Shown here in pieces: positions 27,266-35,802 of a DNA stretch of 63,025 bases. Position 1 is the stretch's first letter. The number at the start of each line of letters is the position of its first letter. Position numbers and translations under genes: made by a program. The notes beneath the pieces are model-generated. The model worked only from the letters and a program-made list of their open reading frames with translations. It was not told the origin of the DNA and ran no database searches. The stretch comes from Streptomyces sp. NBRC 110611 (lineage in GTDB: Bacteria > Actinomycetota > Actinomycetes > Streptomycetales > Streptomycetaceae). The stretch lies in assembly GCF_001590865.1 (NCBI RefSeq), contig NZ_BBUY01000002.1:657446-720470 (forward strand). The letters run 5' to 3'.

Positions 27266-28873
27266 TCAGTCGGCGACGCCGCGGCCCAGCTCCCAGATCT
27301 GCAGCCCCGAGGAGGAGTTGAGGGCCCACTGGGTGCCGGTGATGTCGTCGCGGGCGGCGACGTACTGCTTGCCCTGCCACAGCGGGAGCAGCGGTACGTC
27401 CTCGGCGATGATGTCCTGCGCCCGTTTGAAGTCGGCCGCGGCGGCGTTGCGGTCGCCCTGCTGCCGGCTGGCCGGGATCAGCTGCGACTCGATCGTGCTG
27501 TTGCGGTAGGGGGAGCCGAGGAAGTTCTGCTTGCCGATGAACGGTGCGAGGTAGTTGTCGGCGTCCGGGATGTCGGCGAACCAGCCCATGCTGTAGACGG
27601 TGTACTTGCCGTCCAGGGCGTCGGTGCGGAACTGCTGCCAGCTGCTGATGCCCTGGACGGCGACGTCGAACAGCCCGGTGCTGTTGAGCTGGCGCTGCAG
27701 TGCGCGGACCTCGTCGGCGGTGCTGGAACCGTAGTGGCTCGTGGTGTAGGTGAGGGTGAACTTCACCGGGGTGGTGATGTTCGCCTCCTGCAGCGTCTTG
27801 CGGGCGGCCGCGGCGCTGGGGTTGCCGTACTTGTTGAAGAACGCGTTGACGTGGCCGGTGAGGCCGGTGGGGACCATCGAGAAGAGCGGGTCGCGGGTGT
27901 AGGCGTAGACGTCCCGTACGAGCGCGGAGCGGTTGACGATCTGGGCCATGGCCTGCCGCACGGCCTTGTCGGCGACGGCCGGGGCCTTGGTGTTGAAGGC
28001 GAGGTAGCGGATCTCCTGGCCCGGCATCTCGTGGAACGTGAGGTGGCTGTCCCGGGCGTTCTGCAGGCTCTTGGCCTGGCTGGGCGACAGACCGCGGTTC
28101 ATCAGGTGGATGCCGCCCTTGCGCAGCTCCTGCTCCGCGGTGGCGGAGTCGTCGAAGAAGCGCATCTCGACCTTGTCGTGCCGGGCCGTGAGTCCGCCCT
28201 GGTAGGCGGGGTTCTTGGTGAAGACGGCCTTGGTGATGTGGTTGCCGCTGTGCTCGGCCCGGACGGTGTACGGGCCGGAGCCGGTCACCTCGAAGCCGCT
28301 GCGGAGGCGGTCTTCGGGGTACGCCTCGGCGTCGACGATGGCCGCGGCGGGGGTGGTGAGTTTCTGCGGGAAGGTGGCGTCGGGCGTGCTGAGGTGGAAG
28401 ACGACCTCGGTCTCGCTGGGTGTTTCGACCTTGTCGACGCCGTCGAGCAGTCCCACCGGGCCGTTGGTGTTGTTGATGGCCCGCATGCGCTCGATGGAGA
28501 ACTTGACGTCCTCGGACGTGAGGGCATGGCCGTTCGAAAACTTCAGGCCGCTGCGCAGGGTGCACCGGTACTGCTCGTGGCGGTTGTCGCGGAATCCGCA
28601 GGACTCGGCCGCGTCGGGCTCCGGCGCGGTGCCGCTCCGGGGCAGCCGCATCAGCGTCTGGAGCGAGGCACGCAGCACGTTCCAGGCGTCGACGTCGTAG
28701 GCCTGCGCCGGGTCGAGCGGGGCGGGCGCCGCCTTGGTCGCCTCGATGTGGGCGGCCACCCCCACGACGATGGGATCGCCGCCTTCGCCCGCGCCGTCCG
28801 CGCTGCCGCAGGCAGCGAGTACGGGGGCGAGCAGACCGGCCAGCGCCGGCAGCACCAGGGTCTTGCGATTCAT
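27266..28873 (-). CDS. Oligopeptide-type ABC transporter substrate-binding lipoprotein (second of two)
   Basis: A 535-residue paralogue of the downstream protein, also family 5. The lipobox is LAAC at residues 18-21, in MNRKTLVLPALAGLLAPVLA followed by the lipidated Cys. The binding-domain motif FSNGHALTSEDVKFSIERM is conserved. It has the same domain layout and very similar spacing of motifs as its neighbour, which suggests a tandem duplication followed by divergence. The gene is preceded by a 332-nt intergenic region with an inverted repeat that may be an operator. Substrate unknown. Confidence 0.9.
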   Translation of the reverse strand: MNRKTLVLPALAGLLAPVLAACGSADGAGEGGDPIVVGVAAHIEATKAAPAPLDPAQAYDVDAWNVLRASLQTLMRLPRSGTAPEPDAAESCGFRDNRHEQYRCTLRSGLKFSNGHALTSEDVKFSIERMRAINNTNGPVGLLDGVDKVETPSETEVVFHLSTPDATFPQKLTTPAAAIVDAEAYPEDRLRSGFEVTGSGPYTVRAEHSGNHITKAVFTKNPAYQGGLTARHDKVEMRFFDDSATAEQELRKGGIHLMNRGLSPSQAKSLQNARDSHLTFHEMPGQEIRYLAFNTKAPAVADKAVRQAMAQIVNRSALVRDVYAYTRDPLFSMVPTGLTGHVNAFFNKYGNPSAAAARKTLQEANITTPVKFTLTYTTSHYGSSTADEVRALQRQLNSTGLFDVAVQGISSWQQFRTDALDGKYTVYSMGWFADIPDADNYLAPFIGKQNFLGSPYRNSTIESQLIPASRQQGDRNAAAADFKRAQDIIAEDVPLLPLWQGKQYVAARDDITGTQWALNSSSGLQIWELGRGVAD

Positions 28874-29205
28874 CGTGGACAGGTTCCTTATCAGCGGAGC
28901 GGTGTTGCTCGCGACGAGATTAGTAGGAACGGCCAGCCGGGCTGGGACACACCGGAGTTGAATCGATATGGGCGCTGGATATCAATGGTGGGATGACCGA
29001 TATCCGGACGGCGGAACGATTCGCGCGTTGCTCCACCAACCCGGACACTTACCCCCGTAGAAACCCGTGAACAGCGACCCTGGATCACCTGTGAGGCCCG
29101 CTGTCGACGGCCCCGCGCGTGAGAAACGTCACGTATTCAGGAATCCATGACGGTGCAGAAATTCAGTCAGTGCATTCGTCACGGAAAATGAGCGTACCGC
29201 TGCCC
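28874..29205. other. Intergenic region upstream of the binding-protein genes
   Basis: 332 nt without a gene. It contains an inverted repeat GGATATC (28977-28983) and GATATCC (28999-29005) with a 15-nt spacer, about 104 nt before the start of the upstream binding-protein gene. This AT-rich dyad is a candidate operator. The end of the HAD gene lies at the right boundary. Confidence 0.5.
28977..29005 (-). promoter_or_regulatory. Candidate operator upstream of the substrate-binding genes
   Basis: Perfect 7-bp arms GGATATC and GATATCC separated by 15 nt. The position, about 104 nt upstream of the first gene of the pair, and the AT content fit a transcription factor site. The cognate regulator is unknown. 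Confidence 0.4.
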
Positions 29206-29949
29206 TCAGTTCTCGGCGCTTTCCGCGGAACACGCTCGGTGCACACCGCCGCGGCTTTCCGTGATGAGTGTCCGCAGAAATGGCAGGTCGACTTCTTCCA
29301 GTGACGTCACGACCGTACGGCCCGGTCCGGGCGGAATCCGGGTCACCGACGGCACCGCGACGACCGGGCAGCCCGCCGCCTCCCCCGCCGTCACACCGGT
29401 GACGGTGTCCTCGATGACCGCACAGCGCCCCGGGGCCGTTCCCAGCCGCGCGGCGGCCGTCAGGTACGGGTCCGGGTGCGGCTTGGTGCGCGGCAGGTCG
29501 TCGCCCGCCAGGGTCAGCGCGAAGTGCTCCGGGCCGAGGGAGTGCAGCATCTGGTCGACGACGGTGCGGTGGGAGGCGGAGACCAGCGCGGTCGGCACCT
29601 CGTGGGCGGCCAGCTCGGCGAGCAGCCTGCGGGCGCCCGGCATCAGCGGGACGCCGCGCGCGATCCGGGCCAGGAAGGCGGCGTTGAGCAGCACACTGAG
29701 CTCGGTCAGGGTGATGTCGACGCCGGTGGCCTGAATCAGGTAGCCGGCGCTGCGGGTCATCGGGCCGCCGACCACCACCTCGCGGTGGGTGTCGTCCAGG
29801 ATGTGGCCGAGCCCGGCGAACACCTCCGCCTCCGCCTCCCACCAGAACCCCTCGGTGTCGACGAGCGTGCCGTCGAGGTCGAGGAACACCGCCTGGAGGG
29901 TTCCGGCACCGGCCGGTCCGGTGCCGACCGCGGGGATGCTGCTGGTCAT
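29206..29949 (-). CDS. HAD-superfamily phosphatase/phosphomutase-like hydrolase
   Basis: A 247-residue haloacid-dehalogenase-type hydrolase. Motif I is DLDGTLVDTE (nucleophile Asp), motif II is in ALVSASHRTV, motif III is the Lys in RTKPHPDPYL and motif IV is the acidic AVIEDTVTGVTAGEAAG. This order is typical of the beta-phosphoglucomutase and sugar-phosphatase branch. The ATG at 29949 is preceded by GGAGGTGG at good spacing, so I use it rather than a start 18 codons upstream. It lies downstream of metH on the same strand, with 251 nt between. Substrate unknown. Confidence 0.9.
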   Translation of the reverse strand: MTSSIPAVGTGPAGAGTLQAVFLDLDGTLVDTEGFWWEAEAEVFAGLGHILDDTHREVVVGGPMTRSAGYLIQATGVDITLTELSVLLNAAFLARIARGVPLMPGARRLLAELAAHEVPTALVSASHRTVVDQMLHSLGPEHFALTLAGDDLPRTKPHPDPYLTAAARLGTAPGRCAVIEDTVTGVTAGEAAGCPVVAVPSVTRIPPGPGRTVVTSLEEVDLPFLRTLITESRGGVHRACSAESAEN

Positions 29950-30158
29950 CCGTCCACCTCCGTCGTGTGCCGTCCCCGGAGGGACGAAAGGGCCGGCCGT
30001 CATCCCCGGCGGGGAGAGACGACCGGCCGCTACCGGACCGACAAGTGTACGACGGTGCGCGCCGGAACGCGTGGTGGCACAGGCCAGGACCGGCCGGACG
30101 GATGCCCGGGCGGGCCCGGCGCCGCGCTCACCCTCCGTAGCCGTACCGCACTGCCGTC

Positions 30159-30187
30159 GGCCGGGGGTCCGGGGGTTGCCCCCGGGA
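30159..30187. repeat. Dispersed hairpin element between HAD and metH genes
   Basis: A 29-nt stretch centred on CCGGGGGTCCGGGGGTTGCC, with C-rich and G-rich halves that can pair. The same core occurs twice, tandemly, within the RecB-type nuclease gene at 24535-24563 and 24604-24632. It lies just downstream of the metH stop codon and could also serve as its terminator. Confidence 0.6.
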
Positions 30188-30200
30188 ATCGCTGCCCGCG

Positions 30201-33200
30201 CTACCGCGCGTTGAAGTACTTGGCCTCCGGATGGTGGATGACGATGGCGTCGGTGGACTGCTCGGGGTGGAGCTGGAACTCCTCGGAGAGCTCGACGCCG
30301 ATCCGTTCCGGCCGCAGCAGGTCGGCGATCTTGGCACGGTCCTCCAGGTCGGGGCAGGCGCCGTAGCCCAGCGAGAACCGCGCGCCGCGGTACTTGAGCG
30401 CGAACATGTCCTCGACGTCGTCGGGGTCCTCACCGCCGAAGCCCAGCTCGGACCGGACCCGGGCGTGCCAGTACTCGGCCAGCGCCTCGGCCAGCTGGAC
30501 GGACAGGCCGTGCAGTTCGAGGTAGTCGCGGTAGGAGTTGGCCGCGAACAGCTCGGCGGTGGCGGCGCCGATCTTCGAGCCGACGGTGACGACCTGGAGG
30601 CCCACTACGTCGGTCTCGCCGGACTCCTCCGGGCGGAAGAAGTCCGCCAGGCACAGCCGCCGGCCGCGGCGCTGGCGCGGGAAGGTGAAGCGGGTGCGCT
30701 CGGTGCCGTCCTCGTGCAGCAGGATGAGGTCCTCGCCCTTGGACACGCACGGGAAGTAGCCGTGCACGACGGCGGCTTCCAGCAGGTTCTCGGTCTGCAG
30801 CTTGTCCAGCCAGCCGCGCAGCCGGGGGCGGCCCTCGGTCTCCACCAGTTCCCGGTACGTCGGGCCGTCGCCGGTGCGCGCCTCCTTCAGGCCCCACTGG
30901 CCCTTGAACAGCGCGCCCTCGTCCAGCCAGGAGGCGTAGTCGGCGAGCTGGATGCCCTTGACCACCCGGGTGCCCCAGAACGGCGGGGCGGGGACCGGGT
31001 TGTCGGTGGCCACGTCGGAGCGGACCGCGCCCTCGGGCTCGGTCACGTCCAGGACGGCGGTGTCCCGCTTCGGCACCCGGCGCTGCTTGAGTTCGGGCAG
31101 GGCCGCGCCGGGCACTCCGCGCTTGACCGCGATCAGGGCGTCCATCAGGCGCAGGCCCTCGAACGCGTCGCGGGCGTAGCGGACTTCGCCCTCGTAGATC
31201 TCGTGCAGGTCCTGCTCGACGTAGGCGCGGGTGAGGGCGGCGCCGCCGAGGATGACGGGGAAGTCGGCGGCCATCTTGCGCTGGTTGAGCTCTTCCAGGT
31301 TCTCCTTCATGATCACCGTGGACTTGACCAGCAGCCCGGACATCCCGATGACGTCGGCGCGGTGTTCCTCGGCGGCTTCCAGGATCGCCGAGACCGGCTG
31401 CTTGATGCCGAGGTTGACGACGTTGTAGCCGTTGTTGGACAGGATGATGTCGACGAGGTTCTTGCCGATGTCGTGGACGTCGCCGCGGACGGTGGCCAGC
31501 ACGATGGTGCCCTTGCCCTCGTCGCCGGACTTCTCCATGTGCGGCTCCAGGTAGGCCACCGCGGACTTCATCACCTCGGCGGACTGCAGGACGAACGGCA
31601 GCTGCATCTGCCCGGAGCCGAACAGGTCACCGACCACCTTCATGCCCGCCAGGAGGGTCTCGTTGACGATCTCCAGGGCGGGCCGCTCGGTGAGGGCCTC
31701 GTCGAGGTCGGCCTCCAGGCCGTTCTTCTCGCCGTCGATGATGCGCCGCTGCAGCCGCTCGTCCAGGGGCAGGGCGAGCAGCTCCTCGGCCTTGCCGGCC
31801 TTGAGGGACTTGGCGGTGGCGCCCTCGAAGAGCTCCATCAGCTTCTGCAGCGGGTCGTAACCCTCGCTGCGCCGGTCGTAGATCAGGTCGAGGGCGGCGG
31901 TGACCTGCTCCTCCTCCAGCCGGGCGATCGGCAGGATCTTGGAGGCGTGCACGATCGCCGAGTCCAGGCCGGCCTTGACACACTCGTCCAGGAAGACGGA
32001 GTTCAGCACGATCCGGGCGGCCGGGTTGAGGCCGAAGGAGATGTTCGACAGGCCCAGGGTGGTCTGGACGTCCGGGTGACGCCGCTTCAGTTCCCGGATG
32101 GCCTCGATGGTGTGGATGCCGTCCTTGCGGGACTCCTCCTGGCCGGTGCAGATGGTGAACGTCAGGCAGTCGACGAGGATGTCGGACTCGCGGATGCCCC
32201 AGTTGCCGGTCAGGTCGGCGATCAGCCGTTCGGCCACGGCGACCTTGTGCTCGACGGTGCGGGCCTGGCCCTCCTCGTCGATGGTCAGCGCGATCAGCGC
32301 CGCGCCGTGCTCCGCGGCCAGCGCGGTGACCTTCGCGAACCGCGACTCGGGGCCGTCGCCGTCCTCGTAGTTGACGGAGTTCAGGACGGCCCGGCCGCCG
32401 AGCTTCTCCAGGCCCGCCCGGAGGACGTCCAGTTCGGTGGAGTCCAGCACGAGGGGCAGGGTGGAGGCGGTGGCGAAGCGGCCGGCCAGCTCCTGCATGT
32501 CGGCGACGCCGTCCCGGCCGACGTAGTCGACGCACAGGTCGAGCATGTGGGCGCCCTCGCGGATCTGGTCGCGGGCCATCTCCACACAGTCGTCCCAGCG
32601 GCCGTCCAGCATCGCCTCGCGGAACTTCTTCGACCCGTTGGCGTTGGTCCGCTCGCCGATGGCCAGGTAGGAGGTGTCCTGACGGAACGGCACGGTCTGG
32701 TAGAGGGAGGACGCGCCCGGCTCGGGGCGGGCCTCGCGGGCCGGCGGAGCGATGCCGCGGACCCGCTCGACGACCTGCCGCAGGTGCTCGGGGGTGGTGC
32801 CGCAGCAGCCGCCGACGAGGGAGAGGCCGTACTCGCCGACGAAGGTCTCCTGGGCGTCGGCCAGCTCGCCGGGCGTCAGGGGGTAGTGCGCGCCGTCCTT
32901 GCCCAGCACCGGCAGGCCGGCGTTGGGCATGCAGGAGAGCGGGATCCGGGAGTTGCGGGAGAGGTGGCGCAGGTGTTCGCTCATCTCGGCCGGGCCGGTG
33001 GCGCAGTTCAGGCCGATCATGTCGATGCCCAGCGGCTCCAGGGCGGTCAGCGCCGCGCCGATCTCGGAGCCGAGCAGCATGGTGCCGGTGGTCTCGACGG
33101 TGACCGAGCAGATCACCGGGAGGTCGGTACCGGTGGCCTGCAGCGCGCGGCGGGCGCCCAGGATGGCGGCCTTGGTCTGCAGCAGGTCCTGGGTGGTCTC

Positions 33201-33710
33201 CACCAGCAGCGCGTCGGCGCCGCCGGCGATCATGCCCTCGGCGTTCTGCTGGTAGGCGTCGCGCAGCGTGACGTAGGAGACGTGGCCGAGGGTGGGCAGC
33301 TTGGTGCCGGGGCCCATGGAGCCCAGGACGTAGCGCTGCTGTCCGGTCTTCTCGGTGAAGTCGTCGGCGGCCTCGCGGGCGATCCGGGCGCCGGCCTCGG
33401 ACAGCTCGTGGACCCGGCCGGGGATGTCGTACTCGGCCAGGGCGGCGAAGTTCGCGCCGAAGGTGTTGGTCTCCACGCAGTCGACGCCGACCGCGAAGTA
33501 CTCCTCGTGCACCGAGCGGACGATGTCCGGCCGGGTGACGTTGAGGATCTCGTTGCAGCCCTCCAGCTGCTGGAAGTCCTCCATGGTCGGGTCCTGGGCC
33601 TGCAGCATGGTGCCCATCGCGCCGTCGGCGACCACCACCCGGGAGGCGAGGGCCTCGCGGAAGGATGCGACGCGGGATGTGCTGATGGGCGATGGCGTGT
33701 TCGAGGCCAT
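30201..33710 (-). CDS. metH: Cobalamin-dependent methionine synthase MetH
   Basis: Transfers a methyl group from methyltetrahydrofolate to homocysteine through cobalamin. The 1169-residue protein has four modules in order: homocysteine-binding domain (about residues 15-330, with zinc ligands in GLNCATGP and GGCCGTTP), methyltetrahydrofolate-binding domain (about 345-610), cobalamin domain with DVHDIGKNLVDI carrying the cobalt-coordinating His, and the C-terminal activation domain (about 860-1169). Length is normal for MetH. The start ATG gives MASNTPSPISTSRV. I see no cobalamin riboswitch in the 262 nt between it and gylR. Confidence 0.97.
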   Translation of the reverse strand: MASNTPSPISTSRVASFREALASRVVVADGAMGTMLQAQDPTMEDFQQLEGCNEILNVTRPDIVRSVHEEYFAVGVDCVETNTFGANFAALAEYDIPGRVHELSEAGARIAREAADDFTEKTGQQRYVLGSMGPGTKLPTLGHVSYVTLRDAYQQNAEGMIAGGADALLVETTQDLLQTKAAILGARRALQATGTDLPVICSVTVETTGTMLLGSEIGAALTALEPLGIDMIGLNCATGPAEMSEHLRHLSRNSRIPLSCMPNAGLPVLGKDGAHYPLTPGELADAQETFVGEYGLSLVGGCCGTTPEHLRQVVERVRGIAPPAREARPEPGASSLYQTVPFRQDTSYLAIGERTNANGSKKFREAMLDGRWDDCVEMARDQIREGAHMLDLCVDYVGRDGVADMQELAGRFATASTLPLVLDSTELDVLRAGLEKLGGRAVLNSVNYEDGDGPESRFAKVTALAAEHGAALIALTIDEEGQARTVEHKVAVAERLIADLTGNWGIRESDILVDCLTFTICTGQEESRKDGIHTIEAIRELKRRHPDVQTTLGLSNISFGLNPAARIVLNSVFLDECVKAGLDSAIVHASKILPIARLEEEQVTAALDLIYDRRSEGYDPLQKLMELFEGATAKSLKAGKAEELLALPLDERLQRRIIDGEKNGLEADLDEALTERPALEIVNETLLAGMKVVGDLFGSGQMQLPFVLQSAEVMKSAVAYLEPHMEKSGDEGKGTIVLATVRGDVHDIGKNLVDIILSNNGYNVVNLGIKQPVSAILEAAEEHRADVIGMSGLLVKSTVIMKENLEELNQRKMAADFPVILGGAALTRAYVEQDLHEIYEGEVRYARDAFEGLRLMDALIAVKRGVPGAALPELKQRRVPKRDTAVLDVTEPEGAVRSDVATDNPVPAPPFWGTRVVKGIQLADYASWLDEGALFKGQWGLKEARTGDGPTYRELVETEGRPRLRGWLDKLQTENLLEAAVVHGYFPCVSKGEDLILLHEDGTERTRFTFPRQRRGRRLCLADFFRPEESGETDVVGLQVVTVGSKIGAATAELFAANSYRDYLELHGLSVQLAEALAEYWHARVRSELGFGGEDPDDVEDMFALKYRGARFSLGYGACPDLEDRAKIADLLRPERIGVELSEEFQLHPEQSTDAIVIHHPEAKYFNAR

Positions 33711-33914
33711 GGAGGTGCTCCCTGGTTGCGACGGCTGTCGGCTTCACGCCCTCCGGGAGAGGGCGCACCTGGCCAGCGTAGCGGGCCGGTCCGGTACACA
33801 TGTTCCCCGTTTCACGCCCTGGACAGCACAGCACCACTCCCCTGTCCTGCACGATCCGTGATCATTGGCAGACTGCGGTGCGGTCGTCGAGAACGTCCGG
33901 AACGCTGACGGGAG

Positions 33915-33950
33915 TCGGCATCGGCCGATATCGTTTGGCATTGTCGAACC
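33915..33950 (+). promoter_or_regulatory. Candidate GylR operator upstream of gylR
   Basis: The 57 nt before gylR contain TTTGGCATTGTCGAAC at 33934-33949, which resembles the dyad upstream of glpF (TCGGCATTGCCGAAC at 34825-34839). A third similar half, TCGGCATCGGCCGA, lies at 33915-33928. The shared sequence in both promoters of one regulon is the evidence; GylR binding here is inferred. Confidence 0.5.
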
Positions 33951-33972
33951 GCATTACTTCGGAGGTTGCCCG

Positions 33973-34737
33973 ATGGCACGGACCATCCAGTCGCTGGAGC
34001 GCGCCGCCGCGATGCTGCGGCTGCTCGCCGGCGGGGAGCGGCAGCTGGGGCTGTCCGACATCTCCTCCGCCCTGGGGCTGGCCAAGGGCACCGCGCACGG
34101 GATCCTGCGCACCCTGCAGCAGGAGGGCTTCGTCGAGCAGGACGACCTCTCGGGCCGCTACCAGCTCGGCGCGGAGCTGCTGCGGCTGGGCAACAGCTAC
34201 CTGGACGTCAACGACCTGCGCGCCCGCGCCCTGGTGTGGACCGACGACCTGGCCCGGGCCAGCGGCGAGGCGGTCTACCTGGGTGTGCTGCACCAGCGGG
34301 GCGTGCTGGTCGTGCACCACGTCTTCCGGCCGGACGACAGCCGGCAGGTGCTGGAGGTGGGCGCCATGCAGCCGCTGCACAGCACGGCGCTGGGCAAGGT
34401 GCTCTGCGCGTACGACCCGGTGGCGCACAGCGAGGCGGCCGAGTCCGAGCGGCCGGCGTTCACCCCGCGCACGGTGACCGGCCCGGAGGACTTCGAGGGG
34501 CTGCTGGACCTGGCCCGGGCGCGCGGCTGGGCCTCGGACGTGGAGGAGACCTGGGACGGCGTGGCGTCGGTGGCCGCGCCGATCCACGACCGGCGGCGGA
34601 TGCCGGTGGGCGCGGTGGGCGTCACCGGGGCGGTCGAGCGGGTCTGCAAGGAGGGCGAGCTGCGGCCGGAAATCGTCGCTGCTGTGAGGGATTGCGCACG
34701 TGCGGTCTCCCGTGATCTCGGCGCGGGGCGATTTTGA
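33973..34737 (+). CDS. gylR: IclR-family glycerol operon repressor GylR
   Basis: A 254-residue IclR-type regulator that in S. coelicolor represses the glycerol catabolic operon. The N-terminal winged helix (about residues 15-60) has LSDISSALGLAKGTAHGILR, and the effector domain (about 80-250) has STALGKVLCAYDP. The inducer is glycerol 3-phosphate or a related metabolite in the known systems. ATG start, preceded by GGAGG 7 nt upstream. The length equals what I recall for GylR. It is followed by glpF, glpK and glpD on the same strand. Confidence 0.96.
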   Translation: MARTIQSLERAAAMLRLLAGGERQLGLSDISSALGLAKGTAHGILRTLQQEGFVEQDDLSGRYQLGAELLRLGNSYLDVNDLRARALVWTDDLARASGEAVYLGVLHQRGVLVVHHVFRPDDSRQVLEVGAMQPLHSTALGKVLCAYDPVAHSEAAESERPAFTPRTVTGPEDFEGLLDLARARGWASDVEETWDGVASVAAPIHDRRRMPVGAVGVTGAVERVCKEGELRPEIVAAVRDCARAVSRDLGAGRF

Positions 34738-34791
34738 CCGGTTTTGCCCCATAAGTTGGCCTAATTTTTTCGCCGATGAAGCCTTGACGAG

Positions 34792-34839
34792 GTTCATATG
34801 GTGAACAAAACTGCCGTTCGTCGGTCGGCATTGCCGAAC
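34792..34839 (+). promoter_or_regulatory. glpFKD promoter region with candidate GylR sites
   Basis: Between gylR and glpF there is an inverted repeat GTTCA-TATGG-TGAAC (34792-34806) and, further on, a palindrome TCGGCA-T-TGCCGA (34825-34837) within GTTCG-N14-CGAAC (34816-34839). The second resembles the site before gylR. A TTGACG at 34783-34788 could be a -35 element. Binding by GylR is inferred. Confidence 0.5.
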
Positions 34840-34964
34840 ACCTAACGACAATATTCGCTATGGTGAGCACTGCCGCGGGCCGACCACCGCCCTCTCGGAG
34901 GGCGCGGACCACCGGAGGGACCCGGGGTCCGCCTTCCCCTGGACGAAGGACAAAGGAGTCACGG

Positions 34965-35753
34965 GTGTCCAGCTCCGAAATCTTCATCAGCGAGACCGTC
35001 GGTACCGCTGTTCTGCTTCTGATGGGCGGCGGCGTGTGCGCCGCCGTCACGTTCAAGCGCTCCAAGGCGTTCAACGCCGGATGGGTCGCCATCGCCTTCG
35101 GGTGGGGCTTCGCCGTCCTGACGGGTGCGTACATCGCCGCGAAGTCCGGCGCACACCTCAACCCCGCGGTCACCCTCGGCCTGGCCGTCAAGGGCGGCAC
35201 CGAGTGGAGCCAGGTACCGGTCTACCTCGCCGGTGAGCTGCTCGGCGCCATGATCGGCGCCGTTCTCGTGTGGATCGCCTACTACGGGCAGTTCCGGGCC
35301 CACCTGACCGACCCCGAGGTGCTCGCGAACCACACCTCCGAAGAGGGCCTGGTCGACCCGAAAGCCGCTCCCAAGGCCGGCCCGGTGCTCGGTATCTTCT
35401 CCACCGGTCCGGAGATCCGGCACACGGTGCAGAACCTGGCCACCGAGATCATCGCCACCACCGTGCTCGTGCTCGCGATCCTCAACCTGGGCCTGACCGA
35501 CAACGGAAAGGGCGTCAGCTGGGGCGGGACCCTGATCGTCGCACTGGTGGTCGTCGGCATCGGCCTGTCCCTGGGCGGCCCGACCGGCTACGCCATCAAC
35601 CCGGTCCGCGACCTCGGTCCGCGTATCGTGCACGCGGTGCTGCCGCTGCCGAACAAGGGCGGTTCGGACTGGGGCTACGCCTGGATCCCGGTCGTCGGCC
35701 CGCTGATCGGCGGGGCCCTCGCCGGGGGCCTCCACCTGGTGGCGTTCGCCTGA
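34965..35753 (+). CDS. glpF: Glycerol uptake facilitator GlpF
   Basis: Aquaglyceroporin in the cytoplasmic membrane, passing glycerol down its gradient. The 262-residue protein has six helices and two half-helices. The first signature is NPAVT in [13 protein letters not shown], and the second is NPVRD in [14 protein letters not shown], where Val replaces the usual Ala of the NPA box. The start is GTG 34965, with AAAGGAG about 8 nt upstream. It is the first structural gene of the gyl operon; glpK follows after 49 nt. Confidence 0.95.
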   Translation: MSSSEIFISETVGTAVLLLMGGGVCAAVTFKRSKAFNAGWVAIAFGWGFAVLTGAYIAAKSGAHLNPAVTLGLAVKGGTEWSQVPVYLAGELLGAMIGAVLVWIAYYGQFRAHLTDPEVLANHTSEEGLVDPKAAPKAGPVLGIFSTGPEIRHTVQNLATEIIATTVLVLAILNLGLTDNGKGVSWGGTLIVALVVVGIGLSLGGPTGYAINPVRDLGPRIVHAVLPLPNKGGSDWGYAWIPVVGPLIGGALAGGLHLVAFA

Positions 35754-35802
35754 GCCGCCCGACCGCCCGCAGCCGCCCGACAGACTTCTTGGAGCACACA
35801 TC

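Noticed and set aside
25529..28996. Long open frame antisense to the two binding-protein genes
   Set aside because: Same cause: opposite-strand frame over genuine lipoprotein genes with clear motifs.
30231..33908. Very long open frame antisense to metH
   Set aside because: It is a shadow of the high GC content at third codon positions; the translation has no recognisable domain, and metH on the other strand is certain.
33711..33972. Possible cobalamin riboswitch before metH
   Set aside because: The 262 nt have one small hairpin (GCCCTC/GAGGGC at 33748-33764) but none of the conserved B12-box segments I know.
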